Shown here in pieces: positions 1 through 12,109 of a stretch of DNA of 64,000 nt. Numbering within the stretch: the stretch's first letter is position 1; each line of letters opens with the position of its first letter. Where the stretch lies: NCBI GenBank assembly GCA_028023455.1, contig JAQFVV010012489.1, positions 1,396,381-1,460,380 on the forward strand, given 5' to 3'. The notes under the pieces were generated by a model, which was given only the letters and a program-made list of their open reading frames with translations, was not told the origin of the DNA and searched no databases. This DNA comes from Epiperipatus broadwayi. Its lineage: Eukaryota > Onychophora > Udeonychophora > Euonychophora > Peripatidae. The position numbers and the translations under genes are program-made.

Positions 1-115
1 TTTATCTTGAATTGTCCCCATCCTCAGACTAGTTTTAAGCTATGGTTTTCTTTAGTGAGGAGCTAGGACACTAGATTCAGAATCCTAACTCAAGCTAAAC
101 ATCACCGTACTATTA
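1..115. repeat. Fragment of foldback-repeat interior at the window edge
   Basis: Bases about 15-40 (containing TCCTCAGACTAGTTTT) resemble bases 590-620 in the same orientation. They also resemble the inner arm of the MITE at about 32,575-32,595 (TCCTCAGACTAGTTTCTGG). The following GTGAGGAGCTAGGA resembles the inner sequence of that MITE on the other strand. The element is cut by the window edge, so its left end cannot be seen. Confidence 0.4.
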
Positions 116-235
116 ATTAAGAAGATTTGAAATTTGCAGACATCTATATGTCTCAAATCCAGTTTTTTAACTGAAAAAGTTATATGGCTTAGCAATTTAA
201 TATAGCCAAAGCTTTAACAGCTAAATTATAATATT

Positions 236-485
236 AATAAAAGCAAGTCATATAGTACCTGATCTATATAGCTTGCATTATAAATATGTAATAATTAAAG
301 AGTATGCTAATAATTCTAAACTGGTATGGGAATTGGGGCTAATCCAAGATAAAGATTTAAAATGCTTTCTCTTGTGGCATTTATTATATATATATACAAA
401 GGTTGTTTAGAGTTATTAGCATGCTTTTTATTTATTACATATTGAAAATTCAAGCTATATAGGTTATATGACTTGGTTTTTATTA
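236..485. repeat. Foldback (inverted) repeat, copy 1
   Basis: The left arm begins AAAAGCAAGTCATATAG and later has AGTATGCTAATAATTCTAAAC. The right arm carries the reverse complement, with GTTTAGAGTTATTAGCATGC and then CTATATAGGTTATATGACTT. The centre is near 360. The arms have drifted. No coding potential is seen. This is a non-autonomous foldback or MITE-like element related to the copy immediately to its right. Confidence 0.6.
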
Positions 486-492
486 ATATATA

Positions 493-694
493 TATATAAA
501 GAGCCTGCTAATAGCTCTAAACAAGGTTATTTATTTATTTTTTTAATGATAAATGCTACAAGAGAAAGTACCTGAAGCCTTTATCTATGATGGTCCCCAT
601 CTCCAGACCGTTTTCAGGTGTTTCTCTTGTAACATTTATCATTAAAAAATAAATAAATAACCTTGTTTAGAGCTATTAGCAGGCTCTTTATATA
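493..694. repeat. Foldback (inverted) repeat, copy 2
   Basis: The left arm is about 493-576 and the right arm about 613-694, with a loop of about 36 bases. The arms pair almost throughout; each contains AGAGCCTGCTAATAGCTCTA or its complement. The unit is homologous to the 236-485 foldback and follows it directly, so a palindromic unit seems to have been duplicated in tandem. The loop resembles the window start. Confidence 0.75.
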
Positions 695-750
695 TTACAT
701 ATTGGTAATGCAAACTATATAAGAAATGTGACATATTAATTTTTACTGAC

Positions 751-2660
751 TTGAACCATAATTTGCAGCACAGGATTCAATGTACTGTTGCATTTGATAT
801 GATAGAAGGTGAAATATTATTCACAGTGATATAATTATTACATAAAATTTATTTATATATAAAACTATTATTTTGCCCACTTTATTAAATGGATGTAAAA
901 TATTAATAACCAATGAAGGAAATATAAAAAGGAAAATTTTATTTAAGAATGCTCCATAAGATTTTAAAAATTTAATGGAAAGATTACAAGGTTATTGTCT
1001 AATCTGGAGTTAGCTGCACTTGATAATATTGAAACCTGCTATTGTAAAGATACATCTTAAAAATAATAGATTCAATGTCATATAAATCAGGTAGTTGAAG
1101 AACAGACTATACTTGTCCTGTGTGATTTAGAGTAGTGGTAGAGAGGCAGTCTCTGGAACTCAATATCCATGAATTACTGTTCCAGCACAAACTCTTTCCA
1201 AGGCATATCTTCTGTGAATTGAATACGAGAAGTATAGTAGACTTTTTAGAATAAATTTTTATGGTGAAAAGATTTTTATGATAGAGAAATGGCCTGTGCA
1301 ATTTGGCTCACTAATATAATGGCAAATTCTAGAACTAAAGGCTAATTAATTGATTTTCAGTAAAGTAATGTAGATAAAAAAATTGGTTCAGATTAAGTGA
1401 ATGGAACTGCTAAAGGGTTCAATCTGATTAGATATATGATTATTAATAAAGACCCTCTAAAGAAGGGTATTATTAATGATTTCAGTGGGAAAATATAACT
1501 GAAAATATAATACAATGGAGATCTAGAAGTAGGTAAAGCATTGAACTTTTGGAAAAGTAAAATTCAAGATAAAGGACAACATCATAAAATATCAAGCAGT
1601 CTAAAGGTTTAGGTAGTTATAGGTGTGGCAATACTTATTCATTAATTGGTTTATATATTCATTGTAATGCTTTTTTAAAAATGCAGAATAGATGTATTTA
1701 TGATGAGGGTCTGGTAATAAAATTAATAATCATAGATAATCCTTTACAAATGTAAATATTTTGAAGAGTATTTATGCAATGGTAAAATAAATATAAAAAA
1801 CAAAAAACCAAAATTCTATGTATATTGTGCATTAAAGTTAAATTTCTTTAAATACTTAAAAAATGAGATGAGAAATAGGAAAAGGATAGCAATTATGATT
1901 GAATATTATCATTCGGCCATAGTATCATAGTGTCTGTTTGTATCTCTTGTATTTAGTCAAATAATTCAACATATACAATAAAGTTATTTATTGTGAATGT
2001 ATTTTTGTAACAGAACTTATTCATTATACAATCTGTTTACTTTAGCAGTCTTTAAAATGAATGCTCTTAAAAATATCTACTTCAAGCCTTCAGTCTACAG
2101 TAAAATTACTCCTCAATACAACTATTTTAACATAATTAACTTTTGAACACACTTAAATTTTAAACACTGTATATAAAATTTAATTTTAAAGAAAACTAAA
2201 ATTGAATTTAAATGCATAAACAAACTGATACTAAAGAAATTGTAAAAATTCAAGTTCCATTTATTTATTCTTTTTATATTAAAATTGTTACTTTTACATT
2301 TGGAAATTATTAGTTCTTTCATAGAAATGAACAGATATATGAACTCAATTAAGCAAGTAAATTTTATAAAATGCTGAAAAAATGTTTAACACTTTATATA
2401 AAAGAAAAAAAAATCAGAAATGTTTTCTGTACTAGTGCACTATGTTAGCCAATGGGGTTTGTTGTCGAAGTTATGTTCACTGACAGTTTTCACAATTGAT
2501 CATTTAAAATTATTTATTTGTTAATGATAACATTAATCAGATTTATAACTCTGCTTGATAGGCTCCTGTTCAAAATTATATATATATAACTTTTCAAAAT
2601 GTAAAAAAAAATGTTATTTTGGAATTCATTGTAATATTGCATTTGGTGATAAATATGGTG
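751..2660. other. AT-rich stretch without recognisable genes
   Basis: Only short chance reading frames occur here (for example a 64-codon frame at 1,107-1,301 and a 66-codon frame at 2,122-2,322, both minus strand). They have no domain and a low-complexity amino-acid make-up. No repeat homology was seen by eye. Confidence 0.6.
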
Positions 2661-2714
2661 ACTGAGCTGTCACATTACCAGATGGTTGGTTCCAATTTCA
2701 TAAACACTGAACTC

Positions 2715-2884
2715 CAAAGTTCAAAGATAATATAAACAGATGCTAATGATGCTAAAAATAATACTCAATAGATCAGTAGCAATCTGTTTGTATTATCTTT
2801 GAACTTTGTAGTTATAAATAAATAATAAAAGTAATATTTCAACCACCAACACCAAGTTCTAAAGTTAAAAGATAATACAAACAT
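2715..2884. repeat. Short inverted and direct repeat cluster
   Basis: The motif CAAAGTTCAAAGATAATA at 2,715-2,739 returns as its reverse complement at 2,784-2,808. A diverged direct copy (AAAGTTAAAAGATAATAC) lies at about 2,855-2,884. The first two could form a 25-base-pair stem with a loop of about 45 bases. This is probably a small foldback repeat just upstream of LINE copy A. Confidence 0.5.
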
Positions 2885-3247
2885 ATAATAATGTTACTAA
2901 AATTAACCCTCAACAGCTCAATAAGAAAAGTAAGAATAATGTAATAGATATTAATAACAAAAGCAACAATATGCTAACTATTCCTAGGACAGCTTCAAAT
3001 ATAGAAAAACCACCCATCAGAGGAGCAGACTTCAATATCCAAGATGCCCAATCCCCTTTCCTCTACAGTTTGGAATATAGATACTCATAGATGCTCTTAT
3101 GATGATCAATGGCAGGTTCTACAATTCTATCTTGAAAGAATTATTTGTAACTTTAAAAAAAATTTTTTTTACTAGGTCCATAAATTTTATCTGCTAGAGA
3201 CATCAACATTTATCTATATAAAATTTCCTAGGAAAAATTATTATTTA

Positions 3248-3541
3248 ATGGCAATATCCTTGTATGGACTGTGGGATACCATTGCACATATTGCTGACCA
3301 TCCAAGTCCAAGGTATTTGATAATTGAGTTCATTCAGACCACACATAGAGACCGATTTCAAACAAAGCTAAAAGCACTTGGAAACTTTGTCTTAATTACA
3401 ATGGATCCAGACCTCCTTGTGATACACCCTTCAAGATTTACAGTGTATGATGAAACCATTTGGCAAAGTTATGGCTTTTCACCCATATATTTAAAGGATA
3501 CCCTATACCCATCCCTACTAACAGCTATGATTTCAAATTAG
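3248..3541 (+). pseudogene. LINE copy A ORF1 fragment
   Basis: An open stretch of 97 codons. It is not a complete protein: it matches the ORF1 region of copy B at about 42,590-42,760. Shared features are a WDT start, a HP..RYL/LWY..I-FQ/QFF stretch, then RFQ(T/S)K(L/V)K-LG-(N/Y)-VLI. ORF1 proteins of this LINE group bind RNA or nucleic acid and accompany ORF2 in the ribonucleoprotein. No zinc-knuckle or start context can be seen here. The apparent methionine is probably internal. Translation upstream (about 2,960-3,240) is broken by stops. Confidence 0.6.
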
Positions 3542-4484
3542 AACTGTATCATAACATTGATTCAAACATAATTCCAACATAAATCCTTGATCAAGAAGCT
3601 ATCCTATGCCTATATATCAGAGGATTGAAACTCAGTACTACTTTTGTCACCAGCAGTGTTATTTACCAGTGCAATATATTAATCTCCAAACTTCATTTTC
3701 AGGAAAACTAACTGATGACCTAAATCCTCAAGTCAATAAAGACTAGTCAACTATTTTTTCCATGACTACATCCATAAATAGCCAAGAGTTTATCCATGGA
3801 CATACTATCTATCCTATACACTCATCCACCCTCAATGTTGCTCTACCAACTATTCAGTTGACACTCTAAGTGGCAGATAATGATAATGGTAGTCATACCA
3901 ACTTAACTCATATATAAACAACCCCTGTCTCAGATAATATTGTTTCCAAAACTTCTTCAAATGCAACAACTGAAGCCAACACTGTCTCAAATAATATTAA
4001 TACTGCCCCAGAAGCTCATATTTATAATCATAAACATGACAATGACCATATTATTCATAATAAAACCTCAACACATATCATGGAGACAATTTTTCCATGT
4101 TTACCAACTATACCAGCCATTTTCTTCTCCCAACACCTCTAATGAATCAAAAAGAAAACCTAGACATCTCCTCAAAAACACTTGGCACTTAAGAAATCAA
4201 AAACAGATGTGGTTGACCTGTTATTGCTGGACATGGACTCTGTAGAAATCAGTCATACCATCATTTGAACTGAATGTCCCTTAGCTGACTCCATAGATCA
4301 ACCTATCTCTACCTTCCATAAACAACAAATACACTCAACAGCTAGGTGGGAAACATTTTTAGCTACTGATAAACCATCATCATAAATTTCATAATTATAT
4401 AACCAATCCTTTCTGAAAGCATTAAGAATTTACATTTACTCTGACTGATGACTAGAATTAATTATCGAAAAACCCCTAATAAAT

Positions 4485-7400
4485 GAAAAATAAAAATTAC
4501 TGCACTTAATGTTCGAGGTATCAGCTCGGTGTCTAAACTTTTTCAATTAAAAAAATGGAAAAGCAATATACAACCTCACATTCTTGCATTGCCTGAGATA
4601 AAAATATACAATGATAAGCAATATACAATCTCATGTGATTGCATTGCTTGAAATAAAAATATACAAAGGATCCTAGATTGATCCTGCTGCTTACTTCAGT
4701 CAACAGGGTTTCTGTGCCTGTTCCATAGACACATCCTCACCATCAGCTGTAACTGGTATTGTTATCTCATCATTCCAGATTATTTATATAGACTCGAATC
4801 TTTTGATCACCACATCCCACAACCATATTGCAACTCTATATATTATAATATATTCCTTCTGGTAATACTGTTTCTGACAACTAACTCATTTCTTGCCTTT
4901 TCATCTCATCTAACTATTTTAATGGGAGATTTTAATCATGATTATCAAAAATTCATGTTAAAATAGCTTCATCTAATAATATTTACAATTTATGGGTGGT
5001 CAAGGCCTTTTGCCTTCAGACTCTGTCACATTACATACTAAATGGCATGCCTCACTCATTGATCTTTGCTTCTACTCACCAATTCTGCAACATTTAATTC
5101 AACTTACCCTTAGTCCTACTCTTTTCTCTGACCACTGTGGATAATTTCTCATCTTGAATCTCAAATGAACTAAACATCACAGCCATTCATTTACATAAAA
5201 CCATTTGAGTTCTACCATAACATATCACAATGTTCTTATTCTCTGAAACTTATATTATGTTGTGGAAATTGGAACAAAAAGAACTTGATCTAGCCCAAAG
5301 GTACCTTACCTTTATATAATATCATTCAATATCCAACATTTCACACACAGTTCACCTTTACCTTTCTGACTTCTGGTATACATTAATGAATGCTGTACAT
5401 CATACTAATCAATGGTTACATACATTTTCCCATGCTTATCAAAAAAAAACACCAACCATAATCAACAGTTATATACACTTTTCCAGGCTTATCAAAAAAC
5501 CACCAAACAACTTAAAGAATATCTTGTCTTATTTATCAGCATACATGAATGCAGGGATATAACCTCTGGGCCCTGGGCCAGCCATCTGCACTAAAATTGC
5601 CTATGGCACTCCAAGTTGATAGTAATTATATGTGCAGTCTATAACATGATGAATCCTATATGTCAATATTTCAAGCAATAGTTACAAATCCACAATGCAT
5701 TCATACCATCTTCAGATTATTTAGTCACTTGATACCAATATTCCATTGCAAACCACACAATTTGCTGACAAGCTTGCCACTATAAATAATTCATGTTACC
5801 TAGGTCCCAATCAAATCCCTGATTTTATTTTTGCCATCTTAGGCACTTTACTTCATTATACCTTGGTGACTTTGCAAACTATCTATCCCAAAGGATATAT
5901 TACATCAAAGGTCTATATCCAATCTCAATTGAACCATTTACCAAAAACTAGGCTTAACTGCTACTCTTACCAACCTTCATCCAATTTCCATGGGGCCACA
6001 GGGAATGAATGATACTAGAAAAAGTTGTAAAGAATCATATAGAACCATACCTGCTTTCTCTAATTTCCAATATGCAGTTTGCAAAAAAAGCTCTTTTGCC
6101 ATACAGGCTGCTCTGATATCTAAAGCAGTCTTGAACCAACTGAAAAAAATATGCTCTGATTGCAATTTAGGGAGATATATAATCTGCATTTGACACTGTG
6201 TCTATTTCTATTCTGATTTATATGCTATATAACAGTTCCATTCCAAGTATTCTGCTTTACTTAATTAACAACTTTCTGAAGATCAGAGATATACTTATCA
6301 TTCTTAATGGAAAAAGTTCATCATCTTTCACCCCTAAAAAATCCAACTCCTAAGGCTTACCTCTTGGTGCACTTCTCTTCATTTTCTACATAAATCCCTT
6401 ATTAAAGCATATACAACAGACATTTTCAGAAATCCAAATTACACATATCAATACATTCAATGCATAGAATACATGGATGATACATTATCTTTCTGATATC
6501 TTATAAGCATCTCACCACATTGCAAAGTATTCTCAATCAATTTACTGCCACATATAAACTTAGATTTAATATGAGTAAAACAGCAGCATAGTTTACATAC
6601 ACCGATAAACAACACACTAAAATATTCCAGGAAAAGGCAACCCATTTCTTAGCTTTCCCATTTTACATGGTTCACTTATGATAAAGAATACTTTACAAAA
6701 CAAGCCTAAAGAAAATGGCACATGGATTACCAACTCCCCCTCCCTTTATGCTAAATTTCACCTATTTAATATACATATAATGACTATGATTACATGTTAT
6801 TTGCCTTGTTAAATTTTCAAAATCATTTAATTCTGCCATCTGCTCCCTCTACAATAAACTAATATGAGGCAGGAAGACAGTTTAAATCTCAGCTAAGAGA
6901 CTTAGTTTCCCAACCATTAATAATGGTCTGGGCTTCCACAGCACTCAACTGTTCTATTTCCAAAAACCTCCCCCTACATCAGCTTCATTTCTCACCAAAC
7001 TTTACCAATCAATCCTATCATCATCCAACTAATCAACATTCTCCATGACTAATAAATACACATACTGGTAAACATACGTCATCTATATCTGGAAGCCAAC
7101 AAAGATTATTTTTTTCCCATGCTTGGTATCAATAACTGTCAGCTATGCTGGTCCTTCAAAATATGGTCTCAGGAGCCTAAATTTTTGATTTCCTAGTTTG
7201 TCTTAACCTGCATTCATTGCCAATATTGCATTATCTCCAGAATCTCTATCTATATAAAACTGTAAATACATTCTGTGCCTTATGTAATGCAGCAGAGGAA
7301 AGTCAAAAACATCTCTTTCAACAGTGTTAAGGCATCAAACAAATCAGGACTATCTTGCTAAATAAATACAGATGATCAGTTGTATCTAAACAATGGCTCA

Positions 7401-7625
7401 TTCAATTATATCAGGGGATACACCCTCCCACAGAGCAAGCAACAACTTTCATTCTGTATGCATTGAGGTGCACTCATTGTATCTTTACCATTGGCAACAA
7501 AACTAGAAGACAGCCAGTTATATTTATCTATAATTTTCAATAAATCAAGGCCTGGGATAACAATATTGCACCCACAGATATTTTGATGCCACCTGGTCAC
7601 TATTAAAACAACCATCCAATCTATA
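4485..7625 (+). pseudogene. LINE copy A ORF2 (endonuclease-reverse transcriptase), decayed
   Basis: ORF2 of LINEs nicks target DNA and primes reverse transcription there. With frameshifts allowed, the start reads ITALNVRGISS, matching copy B IAAINVRGLNS. LMGDFNHDYQKF near 4,920 corresponds to the (I/M)GDFN box of the apurinic-type endonuclease. The reverse transcriptase part keeps EYMDDTLSF near 6,468-6,495, the catalytic double aspartate box. The end reads ATWSLLKQPSNL then stop at 7,623-7,625, matching copy B. Between these are many stops and frame changes. It cannot encode an active enzyme. Total length is close to copy B (about 3.1 versus 3.2 kb). Confidence 0.7.
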
Positions 7626-8181
7626 AAAGGTCATAAGCCAACAATAACCACATTGAAAAGCATTCAACGGTACCATACACTACCCTCAATAAAACTCACC
7701 TTCACTATCTGCCTTCAACTCCATTCACCAAGAGACTATAGAATTTACACAGCACCTATCACAACCTACCAGCTATCACCATATATAATTCTACTCAAAA
7801 TTGACTTTGTTCTTTTTATGGCACCCATAGCTTGATTTTATGGTACATGAATTATAAGTTATTTCCTTTGTATACTGCAAGATTAACAATTAAAAGAACA
7901 ATAATCAAGATCAATATGAATATTAGGTCATATTATCTATGAAATTGAGTTTTATATTGAACTGTTTTTTTTAAGACATTAATGATTAAACTAGATGTCC
8001 ATCTTGGTATCAAAACTGGTAGGAATATTTGTAAAAAATATACCTTGAAATCTGATTATTGTAACCCTTGGAAATTAATCCATATTAAAACCTGCACAAC
8101 ATAATTGCACCTGTATCCTTTACAATCAATGTTATGTAATGCCATGTAACCCAAAGGATTAATAAAGATTATTGTTGAAAC

Positions 8182-8265
8182 ATAATAATAATAGTAGTAA
8201 TAGTAGTAGTAGTAGTGGTAGTAATAATAATAATAATAATAATGATGATGATGATGATGATGATT
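8182..8265. repeat. (ATA/GTA/GAT)n microsatellite tail of LINE copy A
   Basis: A compound trinucleotide tract of ATA, GTA and GAT units directly after the LINE 3' UTR. The 110-codon minus-strand frame here (8,056-8,388), with runs of tyrosine and histidine, is only microsatellite translation. Confidence 0.9.
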
Positions 8266-8389
8266 AATCTGCCTTTGAGAACCTGAATAATGCCACAAAT
8301 AATAAATCTTTCTGAAAAGGTACTTATATGACTCCCAATAATTAATTGCTGATTTGAAAATATCTAATAATAATTTTAATTTATACAAC

Positions 8390-9990
8390 TTTTTTAAACA
8401 ACTTTTTTTTAAACAACTTTAAAAAGAAGCAAAATAAAGTGTGAAAATATTTTTATTTATGAAAACAAGGGATAAATACATTTTTAAAAATATTTTTTGA
8501 GATATATTGACATCTTCTATTTTATCACACACTCATAAAAGATAAATAAAAAGTTGAATTTATGATAACATGTGACTATATTTAGTAAAAACAGATATAT
8601 TTGTTTTCACTGAGTTTAAAGTGTATATCTGAACTAGGAATGATATAATAATTTCTAGACAAATAAACGATAAGTAATGATCATTGGTGTATTTATTTAA
8701 AATGAACTGTATCAAAAGATTAAATGTAGGATGTTTGACATTTGTAGATCAAATTTTAATATTACATTTTTATTTATAAATACGTATAATTTTTTTATTA
8801 TAATATCATTAGCATATAAATTAGTGAAAAAAAGACATACTTTGTGTGTGAATGAATATATATACTAACTAATTCTTTGGCTTATACTTAAAATAAGCTC
8901 AGAATTTGAAAATCAAAAATGGTTGATTATATGTGAAAATTTAATTTAATAACAAGAAATTTAGTACATGAACGACATTAAATCTTTGAAAATATTTTTA
9001 AAATTTTTTTGTATAACAAGATAATGAAAAACACCTGCAGCTTTTGACAGAAAATTTATGCAAATACATTAATAATGGATTCCGTTATATTGCATATGAG
9101 ATTATAGATATACATATAGCATTAAAAATAAATTTTCATTAAGATAAATAAACGTTGCTTACCTAGAAAGTTTATAAATCAGCTTTTACAACATTTGCAC
9201 ATTAATCAATATAATTTTATTTTGAAAATAAATTCCACATTAATAAAAAATATAATTTTGCTAAAATCTAAACTAGTATGAAATATACTGCAATTTCTCA
9301 ATATTCATATGTAATTAGAATTTTTGTAGACTTGCACAAAATTTTAAACTAAGCCCTTTTTTAATATTTATAATAATATATGCCTTAATAATTTATAGAC
9401 TTTTATATAACACAAAAGGGTTCCTAATACCCAGAGGCTTATATGCATGGCCTTCATTTGTTTCATGATGAGCCACTGCTCAATGTCTATAGTATATTGT
9501 TCCAAGACTTGCAATATGTATTTATAATTATAGATTATAACAAACTTTATGTATTAACATATGTACTCGTCTACATGATTTAATATAATTTTAAAATATA
9601 TCCATTAAGACACCCATAATTAATAATTTTCAAAAAAAGAGTAATCTCCTTATAAAAAGGATATTTTTATTTATTTATAACTTTGGGTTTTTTCCTGCAA
9701 AAAGATATCAGCAACTAGACTATATAGCAATATCATATAAAATATTCCTGACACTTTTTCAATAACATATTAAATAACTTGAATAACTCAATTTCCAGTA
9801 TTATAACATCATTCTGTTTTTCTTGCTATTAATGATTTTTATGACAATATACAGGGGTAATATTTCTTTCTTCTGTGCAGTTTGAAAATTTAATTTGTTG
9901 TCATACTTATGATCTCTATCATTACAATGCATTGCTATTGGCCCATATGTTAATGCAAAATGAATATAAATAAGATGATAAAGATAAAAA
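8390..9990. other. AT-rich stretch, nothing recognised
   Basis: Very AT-rich sequence with homopolymer runs. No homology, coding signal or strong palindrome was found by eye. Confidence 0.55.
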
Positions 9991-9993
9991 AAA

Positions 9994-10102
9994 TAGTCAA
10001 GCATTGGTGGCTGAATGGTTAGCACAGCTGCTTTACAAGCAGTTGTCCTAGGTTCACTTCCAGCTGATGCTTTGACACATGAATATATATATATATATAT
10101 AT
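9994..10102 (+). mobile_element. tRNA-derived SINE, copy 1, with (AT)n tail
   Basis: The start ATAGTCAAGCATTGGTGG, the A-box-like TGGCTGAATGG (10,008-10,018) and the B-box-like GGTTCACTTCC (10,051-10,061) show an RNA polymerase III internal promoter. The segment between, GCTGCTTTACAAGCAG, forms a stem with loop TTTACAA. It looks like the anticodon arm of tRNA-Val(UAC), judged from memory. The body ends GATGCTTTGACACATGAA and runs into (AT)n. Copies at 14,931 and 30,571 share the same head and tail. Body length is about 90 bases. Confidence 0.85.
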
Positions 10103-10199
10103 AAAGGCTTTTTTAAATAAATGTTTTCTTAGAAGGGAATATAAATAATATAGATTTGAATAAATAAAAAAATATAATATATAAAATTGATTATATTTC

Positions 10200-11040
10200 A
10201 TTATGATATTTACAATTTGCTAAACTCATAAAAAGTTAAAGGCAAAATGTTGAGGGTTTGCATTTACTTATTAAAAGAACTGGGCCTGGAATTAAATAAT
10301 ACCTATAAATCAAATGTTTTAATATTTTTTTAATACCTGTATATGCGCTTATAAATTACTGATTAATTCACACATTATGAGAATAAATCTAGATGAGGTA
10401 ATGCTTCTCAAAATTAATACTCCTGATTTAAAAAATATTATAAATTACATTAATCATAAAAAATGTAAACTAAATGTATAATCTCGAAAACTAATGAATA
10501 CTAAATTGTAACCACTGGTAAGTGTGAATGTGACAAGTATAACAAAGGAAAGAGAGAAGTGAGAATTAATATTCTCATACTTGATTATAAACTTCAGAAT
10601 CTTTTCTTTCATTAATAAATAAAATCCATATATATAATAATATCAATAACTTGGCAGTCTGATGCTACTAAATTCTACACTTGTGACCATCATATTATTT
10701 CTGCATAGGTAGCAGCAAATAAATGAGAAATCCTTACATATGCAAATTAACTCTCTGCCCTAATGCATTAATCAGTAAGCAATATCAGCAAAGGTTATGA
10801 ATGATATATAATTTAGATGTAATGTTACTTAAATTTTTGGATCATAAAAATTCAATCACTTTTAAAATACAAACTCAGAGTAAAATAAAAGATCAGGTTT
10901 AAATCCACTTTCAAACACAATTTCTTTCAACAGATAATTGAAATATTTAAATAAAGTTATAAAAAATATACAGATGGTGAAGACTCATGTCATAATTATC
11001 TATATTTTAAATAATAAAATTAGTGCCAATAAAACAATAA
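10200..11040. other. AT-rich stretch, nothing recognised
   Basis: No gene, RNA gene or clear repeat seen. There are scattered short AT runs only. Confidence 0.5.
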
Positions 11041-11046
11041 TCTGGT

Positions 11047-11369
11047 AGAAATTAATTTATTTTTTCCTAGGCATAAATAAATAAAATAATTAAATATATT
11101 GATTGTTCATAATTATGAGTTACTTGTTTAAAAATATATTAATTCTATTAATATTAAAGTCTCTTATGCACACAAATGTATTCTATAATATTTAATTCTT
11201 GCACATAATGTTATCCTAAAGAAGAACATTACAGAATATGTGTGTGCATATAAGAGCTTTAATATTAATAGAATTAATATATCTTTAAACAAATAACTCA
11301 TAATTATGAAGAATCAATATATTTAAGTATTTTATTCATTTGTGCCTAGGAATAAATGAATTAATTTCT
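11047..11369. repeat. Long palindromic (foldback) element
   Basis: The left arm is about 11,047-11,195 and the right arm about 11,236-11,369, separated by a loop of about 40 bases. The outer tip is AGAAATTAATTTATT against the complement ending TTAATTTCT. Inner matching blocks include TTAATTCTATTAATATTAAAG against CTTTAATATTAATAGAATTAA and the CCTAGGCA/TGCCTAGG pair. The arms match nearly throughout. There is no coding sequence. It is consistent with a foldback MITE; the family is unknown. Confidence 0.8.
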
Positions 11370-12109
11370 TATATATATAAAAAATTGCATACTTTTTTTT
11401 TAAAAATGCAAATATAAATACATCTAAATTAAATTGTAAGATTATTTCACAAGAAAATATATAAAAAATATTAAACTTCTTGTTAAAATATAATATTACA
11501 ACTTTTGAATCCTTTTAAAATTTCTTACTTTAAAGTGTACATTGAACTATAAGATTTTTAGTGTAATAGTTGCCATTGAAATATTTGTTTCAGTAAGATT
11601 TTTTTTATATCTTTTAAGTATTGTTTAAATGGCTGTAAAAAAGTTTGCTGTTAACTGAAAGGAGATCCTTTGATTTCTCTTGGTCTTAAAAGAACTGAGT
11701 AGGGAAAATTTCCAATGTCCACTCCATATCTTCTTATTGCAGCTACTTATTATTACTATGTGATCATTCATATAGTATATGAACATGAATGGACTGCTCA
11801 ATAACATACATTAACCAATGTGACAAGTTTATTGGCATCTTAAACATTGAGTTTAAAATCAAAAATACCAAGTCTTTCTTCTCCATTGCCTGATAGCTCT
11901 TAACTGAAATATCAAATGAGGTTTTTAGAAGGCAGAAAAAAATGTGTGTATAAATGAATATTTTTCTAATAGATATTTACAATCATGACAGACAAAAATA
12001 AATCATTACCCTTATTTCCAGGAGGGTGGAAAATGGCCAGACAACACAGCAATTGGCAACCAAAGGCAAAGAGTTCTAGGAATTTCCTGATTGCAGACCA
12101 AAGCCCCCA

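Larger units (their letters stand above)
2960..8265 (+). mobile_element. Degenerate L1/Tx1-type LINE, copy A
   Basis: A plus-strand non-LTR retrotransposon relic, homologous over its length to copy B at 42,280-47,136. In order it keeps an ORF1 piece (3,248-3,541), an ORF2 apurinic endonuclease remnant (from 4,485), reverse transcriptase with a YMDD box near 6,470, a C-terminal region ending at 7,625, a 3' UTR with AATAAA-like signals (about 8,160) and a trinucleotide tail from 8,182. The 3' ends of both copies share the pattern taataaag-(c/a)-ttt/ttg-ttgaaac followed by (AAT)n. Many stops and frameshifts make it non-functional. The left boundary is approximate. Confidence 0.8.

Noticed and set aside
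4447-4476. CTGATGA followed by CGAAA, a second possible hammerhead core
   Set aside because: The closing pair of stem II would be C-C and the sequence lies in the ORF1-ORF2 junction of a decayed LINE.
10000-10075. Genuine tRNA gene
   Set aside because: The acceptor stem does not pair, the B box is imperfect and the sequence recurs as a dispersed repeat with an AT tail; it is a SINE.
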